DNA of 64,000 nucleotides from Chrysomallon squamiferum (lineage: Eukaryota > Mollusca > Gastropoda > Neomphalida > Peltospiridae). Numbering within the stretch: the stretch's first letter is position 1; every line of letters begins with the position of its first letter. The stretch lies in the NCBI GenBank assembly GCA_012295275.1, contig CM022679.1, positions 22,246,610 through 22,310,609 on the forward strand, read 5' to 3'. The notes under the pieces are model-generated. The model did no database searches and was not told the DNA's origin. It saw nothing but the letters and a program-made list of their open reading frames with translations. Of this stretch, positions 55,650 to 64,000 are shown piece after piece. A program made the translations under genes and the position numbers.

Positions 55650-55890
55650 TCGACGTTTGGTGTCGCGTATTTTTGTCGATTTGCTTTGTGCAACGAAACG
55701 AGCTCGTTTCAAATATATATAGCGAAATGTAACTTAAAACCAAGAATTCTGCTCCTAAATAATACTGACAAGAAGAAATATCAATGTGACTCCAAGAAGT
55801 TAAGAAATGGTGTTCATAAAATGTCCCAGAAGCCCATTTTCTTACCTGAAACAAATCTGATTGGAAGAAAAAGGAAACGGCTTCAGCATC
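55650..55890 (-). promoter_or_regulatory. Inverted orphan copy of the subfamily-A 5' flank (unit 2)
   Basis: Counterpart of 42640-42870, pointing left toward A3, with no exon of its own. Confidence 0.7.
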
Positions 55891-55955
55891 ACAGTGTTTG
55901 TTATTTGTTTTTAATTTCCTTCTTCTTCTTTGTCTTCTTCTTCTTCTTCTTATGA

Positions 55956-56008
<53 letters not shown>

Positions 56009-56659
56009 TTTTTTTTTTTTTTTTTTTTTTTAACGTTTAAATTGTATTAGATGAATCTTGTTTCTTGGGAAAATAGAACATCTTCTAAATACTTTTGCAA
56101 TTGTAATGTCAACTGCTTTTCACGTACTTTTTAAATTAAGAATAATTAAATACGATCTAGTGCACATAAAAGGTAATATTAATTTTATTTTTGTCTATTC
56201 TCAGAATGGAATATATCATTACATACCGATGTTACAAAACACTGGCAAGATAACTTCCATGTTTCTTTTCGCGATACATTAAATCGTGTCACTGTTAGAC
56301 TTTGTTTATGAGACGTGTTTGTATAGATCCGTGTTAGATCCTTGCACATTTCCTGTTCGTGTGCTGCTATCAACTACGCTTACCGAGTATGTGACTGAAG
56401 ACACAAATCTGAAACAACCACAAAAAGCCTGATCTCCTCAGTTAATTTAACTTTATATATATATATATTCGTGTGCTTAACATTTAACTCATTGCTATAG
56501 AGTAGTTGTTGCTGTAGAAATATATAAAAAAATAAGTTTTCAGATTTTGTATTTATTTCAAACGAAACAAATCTAAAAGTATTATTAATTATATTAAAGA
56601 ATGCAGTGTCGTGAGAATTTACAACATTCACTCAGACATCATAACATTCAGGAAAGGTA

Positions 56660-56760
56660 CTTTCGCGGAATTTTGAACTGGTGACAGCTACATACACATT
56701 CCCTCTGTCATCGAAATCGACCTCTCTGGAATTTTTGATCATATATTTCCATAAAATATT
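56660..56760 (-). pseudogene. Truncated C-type propeller-exon fragment (unit 2)
   Basis: Same fragment as at 43641-43735, so it was present before the two units duplicated. Confidence 0.8.
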
Positions 56761-56884
56761 AATTATATATAAATATATTTACATCATTCATAGTGTAGAT
56801 TTCTCTTACATAAATAAAAGACTCGAACGTACTGTAAAATTCTTGAAACAAAAATCTTAAATATTAAATGGATTATAAAACAAC

Positions 56885-56886
<2 letters not shown>

Positions 56887-56969
<83 letters not shown>
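56887..56969. repeat. (CT)n microsatellite
   Basis: About 83 bp at the junction where unit 2 lacks the 1.27-kb block. Confidence 0.95.
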
Positions 56970-56971
<2 letters not shown>

Positions 56972-57374
56972 ACACATTTGAGTTCATTTGCTATATAGAA
57001 CATGAAATGAAATAAACAGAAGTATTAAAGAAAAAGTACATATGCCTAGAATTATCAGGTAAGTAACTTCATTATAGTACACTGTATTTAATAATAAAGT
57101 TACTAACAAAATGTGAAGTAACAGTGTTAATTATAATACTTGGAAACTGTAGAATTCTTAATAACTAACTAACCAACTAACCAACTAACTAACTAAATAA
57201 ATAAAAAGATATTAATGTAGGATTAGAAAATAGTTTTATTCAGTAAATTTCTGTTTGGTTTCTAAATACAAAATAATGTAAATAGGTTTATATTTCAGTT
57301 AAATAGATCAGAATTAAGTATGGTCTGGCTGCAGGAGTTTGTCTCTTATGAAGATGTCAAGTGTTTGTTAAATG

Positions 57375-58283
57375 TCACTGATATTTAAATATCTTAATGA
57401 AACCAGAACGGCGTTCTGCTATGTATAAAAGCCCTTTGATAGAATCATATTGAAGTCCGCATGGAGCAATGATGTGATTACTACTTCTCAAAACTTCTTT
57501 GATAAATTTTCCATCTGGTGACAAGACAATCACTTTCGAAGAACTTTCTATAACTACATACACATTCCCTCTGTCGTCGAAATCGACCTCTTTGGAATTT
57601 TTGATCATATATTTCCATAAAAGTTTTCTTTGTTGTGTGATGCATATTAAACCAATCGTGTGATCAGAAACGAGTATGTTTCCTGTTGGCGTCAACTTAA
57701 TAAACCTCGGCTGAACTGTGTATCTTTTGCCCGTTATATCGATATCCAAAGATTTAACGATATCGCCATTCATGTCAAAACGGACATTCCACCTATGTAA
57801 CCAATAAGTAATCGTTTCTGAAATCCTGACTGAGTGTTTGCCGTTATTGCATGAATGCCCAAAATGCGTCTCTTTATATTTATGGTTGAGTGAAGTCTCA
57901 AAGTAGGATTAACATTTATTATGTAGATCTTTGAAACTGAATAGCACGATACAGCGATCTGGTTTTCATTCAACTTCGTCACTTTGTGCGCGCAGTTTGT
58001 TTCTCCACTCATATCTAGTCTATTGCTGAACACTCTGTCATCAAGATAATCAAGCCAGATGGATTTGACACATTTGTTATTATAGTCAGTTAGAACAATG
58101 ACGTCAGTATTGCCTTGTTTCAATAGAAGCATGTCATATATATTTGGAGCACCTTTATCGTCATTGGTTGTAATGTTAATGGTATTCACGATGGAAAAAT
58201 TCCTCTGGTTGACTGGTACATATCGTTTCCGGAAACCGTGTATAAATGTTATTAAATCTATAATAGAAAGGATTTATAATAAC

Positions 58284-58345
<62 letters not shown>

Positions 58346-58992
58346 TGATGATGATGATATACATATTGACAATATAAATAATTACAATATTACAGTAGCG
58401 ATATAAAAAGATTTTAAATTATACACAAAGAGACGCACGTAATTATAGATGATACATCTGCACATAAAAGCATGTATGCCTACCTATATACACGCACACA
58501 AACATACATATATATAAAATATAGAAATAAAGAGAGAAAGAGAGACAGACAGACAGACATTCCTGGTTTTAGATATCTTGTGATATTTAAAACAAAATTA
58601 CCTCCTGTGCGTCTTCTCAGTCCCAGTATTCTTGATAAATATGTCGACCTCATTAAATTTTTACTTTCCCCAGTCATATTTTCAACATTGCATTTCTCAA
58701 CACGAGTCTCGAAGATTTCCTTAGCAGCATCAATGTTTTCAGTTAAATCGTCGTGAGCAGATTTCATGCAAAACTTTTCATAATCAAGCCGGGTTTTCAG
58801 AGCAGAGATTTCGTCAGAGAGTTCGTTAAAAAGTGTTTTTAATTTTCCAAAGTCATCGACGAGACGTTTTGTGCTGTTAGTTCTCAATATGTCTGCATCT
58901 TCTGTCCGGTTTGTGGCGATAATGCAAAACGTCGAGTTAAATTTCAACAGGAACAAAATGAGAAGAGAATTCAGACACAACGTTGAAGCCAT
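57375..58992 (-). pseudogene. Gene C2: coiled-coil plus NHL-propeller gene with a 1-bp deletion
   Basis: Minus strand, exons 58992-58602 and 58257-57375 with the C1 splice pattern. Exon 1 is intact (LLILFLLKFNST signal region; FGKLKTLFNELSDEISALKTRL; FCMKSAHDDL). In exon 2, C1 reads GGMSVFDMNGDIV; C2 lacks one base near 57777, giving GGMSVLT-stop. The rest is open from 57773 and includes LTPTGNILVSDHTIGLICI, GNVYVVIESSSKVIVLSPDG and LLYIAERRSGFIKIF. Compared with C1, replacements cluster at those same loop positions. A TATAAA on the minus strand (59037-59032) is about 40 bp before the ATG. A single-base indel could also be a consensus error. Confidence 0.8.
58277..58356. repeat. (AAT)n microsatellite in the intron of C2
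   Basis: About 22 AAT units followed by (GAT)n, just upstream of the C2 exon-2 acceptor on the minus strand. Confidence 0.95.
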
Positions 58993-59293
58993 GGCGACGT
59001 ATTATGTCGAAATACAATGTTTTTAACTGAGTTTATATACTTTACTGACTGATTTGATTATGTGTAACATAATACGAAATATTATTAAGTAAACAACCGC
59101 TCCTTAACAAAACAAGCAAAAAAACAAGAAAAAAACAATAAACAAGACAACATTAATGATAACTAGGAGGTTGTGGTTGCAGAATGTCTTAAAGACAATG
59201 TATTCGCATTAACAGTTATATTTTCAACGTTAAATTAACACAGCGTATTGCTGATGAAAATATTACAACAAAAGTGTGACGATATAGAAAAGG

Positions 59294-59338
<45 letters not shown>

Positions 59339-59899
59339 GTACTAACATAAATCAATATATGTATCATGGAACTAAACTCTAATTCAGCTACAAGCAAATA
59401 AGGGATTCCGATAAATATATTTAATTTACCTTAACATTTTGTGCGCAGTATACATATCACGTAATTCCATCTAATTCAGCTACAGTTGTGTAACAGGATT
59501 CTGATAAATGTAATTGTTAATAAAGAAAGAAAAGATAAGTCAGATGTATTAATTTCCATTTAGTCCGGTTATGAATGTTGTTTGTAATGTAAGACTTTGC
59601 TGATATGCACATTGCTATCAGTAATGATTCTGATTCGTGTGTGGGACTTAAAAACATTTTTATGTTTACGCAACTGTTATCTGAATATATGATTTCAGTT
59701 TGAAATATTATATTAGTTAATATTATATTACGTGTATATAAAACATGAAAAAAGAACAATAACATCCATACGTTTAGAAATATCTCTTTATAATAGCACA
59801 CATTAATGATGATTGAAAATCTCCTCTGTTTTGTATTTTCTTTTTCTTCTTCTTCTTTTTTTTGTTAAATAACAACCTTTTCTCACTGTATTCTAAGTA

Positions 59900-60230
59900 T
59901 TGGAATTTGACACTATTTTACACGTGAAAAGAGTTAACGAAACTGACACTTTAAAAGATTATTTGGAGAAAATAGAAGATCTCTTATAATAACTTTGTGA
60001 TAAAGTAGTAAAATTTCAAAACTAGTCTTGGATTCGAGAAACTACGTTGAGTTTTGTATGCAGTCTACTCTAGAAATATTGTCAAAACAAATTAAAGTTT
60101 TCACAGAGATATTCTGGAAAGAATATTAAAATATGCAGTGAAGACCTATCTGATAATAGTAAAAGTTCTCTAATGTTGAATAAGTTAGCTATGATTTTGG
60201 GAGTCAGAAGATATTTAGCAAGCAAGTAAT
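59900..60230 (+). pseudogene. Decayed coiled-coil exon (C-like), plus strand
   Basis: Plus strand reads VNETDTLKDYLEKIEDLL then, after stops, ICSEDLSDNSKSSLMLNKL, similar to CSEENMTGESKSLM in C1. It is on the opposite strand to C1 and C2. Confidence 0.65.
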
Positions 60231-60499
60231 ATTATATAAGTACAAAGTCTGCAGAAGGTATAGTGGTTATGAACTGTTATTACAAGGACCGTTATTTAAA
60301 TACCTTCTTTATTTTTATTTTTATTTGTGGGATGGGTCCATTTAAATTAAAGATTTTAAGAATCTCATAGGATAAATTATAATTAGGCAAACAATTAATT
60401 TCCAGTGATTCTAAATCGTTTTACGATATGCCTTTCAAAATAATATATTCTTTTCATTTTCAAATGATGGTTAATTAAGGTGTTTTGTCATAATGAAAT

Positions 60500-60770
60500 G
60501 TGGCTGTAAGGAAAGAAACTGTGGATTTACACTGTATTATTCCACAAGATTTCTCTGTTCTGTCTGATACAAATCAAACCAAGACAAGTATATGTCCAGC
60601 AGGTGTTAATTTGAAATAATAAGGATATTTAGTACATCATTTACCAATAATATCAGTATCAGTTGATTTCCTGATATCAATTAACATGTTTACGATTGAC
60701 AGACCATCTTTGTTGCTGACCATATATATCGAGATCCACATCCACCTGTGTTTTTAATTGCTATTCTCCT
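60500..60770 (-). pseudogene. Decayed propeller-exon fragment, minus strand
   Basis: Minus strand reads MVSNKDGLSIVNMLIDI, LTPAGHILVLV and, after a frame change, GLICIRQNREILWNNTV, matching blades 3 and 4 of the family (NGLSVINL, LTPAGN, GLICITEKRQILWNYT). Confidence 0.78.
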
Positions 60771-60954
60771 CTTTCACATCAAACATGGCGACAGCTGTGG
60801 CTATCGGTAGACATTTGAATAAGATTTGAAGTGAAAAAAAAAATCAACATTTCATGCAAGATATCTATTTTAAGCAGAAACCTTTCTCTGAAATGTCATC
60901 GGAAAATTGATTATTATTTTTATTATTATTCTGATATATATGTATGTATATATG

Positions 60955-60957
<3 letters not shown>

Positions 60958-61021
<64 letters not shown>

Positions 61022-61036
61022 GTATATATATATAAA
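60958..61036. repeat. (TA)n-(TGTA)n microsatellite
   Basis: A (TA)n run of about 50 bp flanked by TATG units. Confidence 0.95.
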
Positions 61037-61433
61037 AAGCTTAAAAACAAAGAAAAACAAGACACAGAAAATCACTGACACATTGTTTCTTGTTAGACGC
61101 TCATGTTTTGTACATTTTTATTCTTTTAAATGTTTTGGTTACATTGTGTTCCTCTTTTCTAAAGCTGACTTCTCAAAACTTTCATTGGTACAGTCATCAT
61201 AAGAGGGTCATCTTAGAACATTGCTATTTTTCAAAATTATCATATAAGTGCAATATATCTTTACAGATAAGAATGAGTCTCAATAAAGGTACAAAGTCTG
61301 CAGAAGGTATGGTGATTATACAGTTATTTCAGTAAGATTGTGAAGCTTTCCTTGCCATTTAAATTTTATGGACTTTAATGATCAGTTTTTGATCAGTCAC
61401 ATCAGACACAGTTGTCGCCCATGCCAATTCGAC

Positions 61434-63596
61434 TCAGTTCGCGATGGTAGCGACATCTTCCGAGGAATATTTCTCCGCTTTCGTCGTTTTACTCTCAGAG
61501 GTAACTTCACGGCGAAACACTTGTTTTTTGATCAGACAGCGAACTCGTTTCGTCATGGAGAAGGACAGAAATATGAAGAGACCTTGCAAAGTGTTGAGGA
61601 CGATGAACAGATACCAGAGGACGGGGTGCGAGACGAACGCAGCGACAAATCCAGTGATCCACGTTAGACCCACCACGATGAACAGTTTCACGTACACGAC
61701 AACGTCGGTGTTGTCGTCGTTCCCTAGCTGACGGGCAGACGACGATTTGGAACGATAGATGCTGACGGCGGTGGAAGTGAACAGAAAGGAATTTACGAGG
61801 ATGATCAGAAACAATGGTACGGCGAAGAAGATTAACAGAGCGTTCTTGTTCGTGAGCCAGCAGATTCCATTTCCATAATTTGGCGTGAATTCAGAGGAGC
61901 TTGCCAAGTATTCGACTGTGACTGCGGCAGACACGATAAGTGCAGGTCCAGTCCAGCAGTAAATGCTAAAGAACTGGAATCTAGTTGACGACCTGTCGTA
62001 TGCTCTCGCTTGAAGAAACGATTTCGAAAAGGTCAGCCAAACATCGATGGCCATGGCGTTCATCCAGAAAAAAGCTGACAGGAAGAAATAGTGCATACCT
62101 ATGGCTACACCTCGACAGACTTCTCTTAAGAAAGAAATCTCAGGTCCTATCAACATCAGAGATTCTGCAACGAAAAGTGAACAGCTCAGAGAGATTAAAC
62201 ATCTTCCTGGAGTGTTTTGTAGAGTCTTTATAGTCAGATACACAACAGTGTTAGCAAACAAAGCAACGAGAGACACAGTCAGGCCGCTCAAAGTAACGAT
62301 TACTTGTGGACGTGAGAATGTAAATGTAATTACCAGCTTTTCAACAGTCTTTACTGAAGTGAAATTCTGAGTCAGAGTAGAGCAAACGAAAGCAGTATTA
62401 TTTTTGATATAATACTCCGAATCTGCATACACATTTCCAGACGACAGTTCTATCAGGCTGCCATTCTCCAGAATATTATATTCAGACTGATCAAGTTGTC
62501 TACGAAGACAGTCAAACTGTGCACGAGTTGAAGTGTTAGCGATACAGTTCCTGGAAATTAGGACGAAGTTTTCACCACACACAATTTTCTCACAAATCGA
62601 GGAAAATGGGTTGTAGACTTCGTCTTGTTCACAAGTGAGTACATTTGTGAGATTTCTGGAAACCTTCTTGTATCCTTTCTCTCCGATGGTTGTGACGCCT
62701 GTGCCAATGTTTATGTCGAAAAGCATGGAGAATGGGTAATATAGAATTCGATCACCTGAAGTTATACCTATCTTACCGCATACGAATATGGTTTGAAAAT
62801 TACACGTCACGCAATATTTGTTTTTGTAAATAAGCTGGTCAGGAAAAGCGGTGACTATTTGCATGTTGTTAGAGTTTTCGCACTGCTCGATGACGTTGGA
62901 CCCGTTGAATGATTCGCTGCACGTCTTAATCACTGGATCTTCTTCAAAACAAAATCTGTAGTCGATGTCTGGCGCGGGAGACCTGTACCTTAACAAACAA
63001 CTTTTCAGTAGGAGAAGCTCTTCAAACGTTAACGTGTCGTTTACGACATTCGCACATACGACCTCGTGTTTCCAGAACAAGTAGTCAGTGTCGTGACACA
63101 TCGCACAGTAACTGTTCTTGTACATTAGACCGGTCTTCATGCCGGTCACTGGAGTGTCGCGTAGTATTTGATCGGGACCAGTTCTCGGCTCTTCACACAG
63201 TCTCCGAATGTCGTCCTCAGTCCACGATTTGGGACATTTGTTTACAAAGTAGATGGGACTTATGAAGTTAACGTTTGAAAACAATTCGCAAGTCACAGAA
63301 TCCAAGATAGACGGAGTCAAATCAGCCGCATGAATGTTAGTCCCAGGTTCGGCATCGTAACAACAGTCTTTGAAAAACGAGCAGAATGCGTCACAGGAGC
63401 AGACGAATGTCTGCAAGATGTACTTTCTGTCTCTGGTGTCTTCAAGTCGTGTTGTGTAATTGAAACAAGAATCGTGGCCATAGCATTTAACATCAAAATG
63501 ACCGCTTAAAATATTTTCTTCCAGTACAGGCAGTCTAAAGGCTTTCGTGTTAAACACAACCAAATACAGTGTGAGGATAAACAATGGACAGTCCAT
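61434..63596 (-). CDS. Somatomedin-B-like ectodomain 7TM receptor (secretin/Methuselah-like GPCR)
   Basis: An intact single-exon frame of 720 aa on the minus strand. Signal peptide MDCPLFILTLYLVVF; somatomedin-B-type module with CSCDAFCSFFKDCCYD near residues 66-81; cysteine-rich ectodomain with MYKNSYCAMCHDTDYLFW and YKNKYCVTCNFQ; seven membrane segments from about residue 424 with HYFFLSAFFWMN, GLTWITGFVAAFV and LWYLFIVLNTLQGLFI; short charged tail. Length and block order match the 718-aa receptor at 17469, so all three receptors in the window form one paralogous group. No GPS motif recognised before TM1. A surface receptor role is supported by architecture; ligand and coupling are unknown. 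Confidence 0.92.
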   Translation of the reverse strand: MDCPLFILTLYLVVFNTKAFRLPVLEENILSGHFDVKCYGHDSCFNYTTRLEDTRDRKYILQTFVCSCDAFCSFFKDCCYDAEPGTNIHAADLTPSILDSVTCELFSNVNFISPIYFVNKCPKSWTEDDIRRLCEEPRTGPDQILRDTPVTGMKTGLMYKNSYCAMCHDTDYLFWKHEVVCANVVNDTLTFEELLLLKSCLLRYRSPAPDIDYRFCFEEDPVIKTCSESFNGSNVIEQCENSNNMQIVTAFPDQLIYKNKYCVTCNFQTIFVCGKIGITSGDRILYYPFSMLFDINIGTGVTTIGEKGYKKVSRNLTNVLTCEQDEVYNPFSSICEKIVCGENFVLISRNCIANTSTRAQFDCLRRQLDQSEYNILENGSLIELSSGNVYADSEYYIKNNTAFVCSTLTQNFTSVKTVEKLVITFTFSRPQVIVTLSGLTVSLVALFANTVVYLTIKTLQNTPGRCLISLSCSLFVAESLMLIGPEISFLREVCRGVAIGMHYFFLSAFFWMNAMAIDVWLTFSKSFLQARAYDRSSTRFQFFSIYCWTGPALIVSAAVTVEYLASSSEFTPNYGNGICWLTNKNALLIFFAVPLFLIILVNSFLFTSTAVSIYRSKSSSARQLGNDDNTDVVVYVKLFIVVGLTWITGFVAAFVSHPVLWYLFIVLNTLQGLFIFLSFSMTKRVRCLIKKQVFRREVTSESKTTKAEKYSSEDVATIAN

Positions 63597-64000
63597 TTTT
63601 ATCTTCTTTTTATTCCCTGCTTCCTAAACTATGAAATGGGTAGCTGCTCTATTCTGAATACAGGCAACAAATGAGTGATTTGTCGATATAGTTATTTCAA
63701 TGAAGAATTTTTTGAACTAATAATTATTTTTCCTTCACACGTCCAAAAATTTGCAAGTGAATTAACTCACGAAAAGGGATATTATAAGGATAGAAAATCA
63801 CCATAGTTCTAACGTTTTAAACTTAAAGTTCTAGTCAGTTGAACCGCTTGTCAAAATACCTGCAATATTAAAAAAAATAATAATAAAAAAAAGATTTTAA
63901 AAAAACGACTGGGTTTTGCACAAAACATATCTTACAATCAAAAAACGAAAGTGTTTAGCTCTTTTGGAAGGCTCACTACAGACAACTCTGTGAATAAACG
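63597..64000. other. Upstream flank of the third receptor
   Basis: About 400 bp of AT-rich sequence holding the 5' UTR and presumably the promoter of the minus-strand receptor. No core element or other gene is clear. Confidence 0.4.

Larger units (their letters stand above)
55245..57374. other. Spacer between A3 and C2
   Basis: Contains the second inverted orphan A-type 5' flank (55650-55890), (TTC)n/(TTA)n/poly-T at 55919-56031, the second C-type fragment at 56660-56760 and (CT)n at 56887-56969. No intact gene seen. Confidence 0.55.
58993..61433. other. Spacer between C2 and the third receptor
   Basis: (TA)n at 59297-59333, decayed family fragments at 59900-60230 and 60500-60770, a 25-bp direct repeat ('gtacaaagtctgcagaaggta') near 60239 and 61289, and (TA)n/(TGTA)n at 60958-61036. 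No intact gene seen. Confidence 0.55.

Overview
The window looks like nuclear DNA from an invertebrate animal, most likely a mollusc or other lophotrochozoan. It is AT-rich and gene-sparse, and it is full of long (GA)n/(CT)n, (AAT)n, (CTA)n and (TA)n microsatellites. There are GT-AG introns, AATAAA signals and DNA transposons (pogo/Tigger, mariner and hAT). The protein families (somatomedin-B-type secretin-like 7TM receptors, KY/hillarin-type domains, NHL propellers) fit that placement. The species is not identifiable from sequence alone, and no tRNA, rRNA or CRISPR was seen.

Layout. (1) 1-2117, minus: a secretin/Methuselah-like receptor with a somatomedin-B-like ectodomain, cut by the window edge and broken by three single-base frame changes. 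(2) 8560-9240, minus: an intact single-domain protein related to the C-terminal domain of KY/hillarin proteins. (3) 17469-19625, plus: an intact 718-aa receptor paralogue whose inferred 3' UTR is almost wholly a 184-bp (CT)n tract. (4) 23928-24596, plus: a second KY-type protein. (5) 25.6-32 kb: a transposon graveyard holding a decayed ZBED5/Charlie-like hAT with a nested hAT MITE, a mariner MITE sitting in one copy of a repeat whose other copy is the empty site, and a degenerate inverted repeat. (6) 32.3-59.0 kb: a cluster of seven two-exon genes. (7) 61434-63596, minus: a third intact receptor of 720 aa.

The centrepiece is the 32-59 kb cluster. Every gene has exon 1 = signal peptide plus coiled coil with a conserved cysteine, then a phase-1 intron of about 0.35-0.5 kb, then exon 2 = a complete six-bladed NHL-like beta-propeller. 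This is the coiled-coil plus NHL half of a TRIM-NHL protein with the RING/B-box replaced by a secretion signal. There are three subfamilies (A: 32.4, 40.9, 53.6 kb plus strand; B: 36.9, 49.5 kb plus strand; C: 47.3, 59.0 kb minus strand). Two successive B-A-C units of about 12.6 kb are very alike. In the second unit A has a 7-bp deletion and C a 1-bp deletion, so both are pseudogenes here. Decayed exon fragments and orphan inverted copies of the A-type 5' region show repeated birth and loss.

Between near-identical copies, most amino-acid replacements I can see in the propellers fall at equivalent positions in all three subfamilies: the predicted d-a and b-c loops, which lie on one face of an NHL propeller. 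This is what diversification of a ligand-binding face in a secreted recognition protein would look like. That function is inference; no ligand is known from the sequence.
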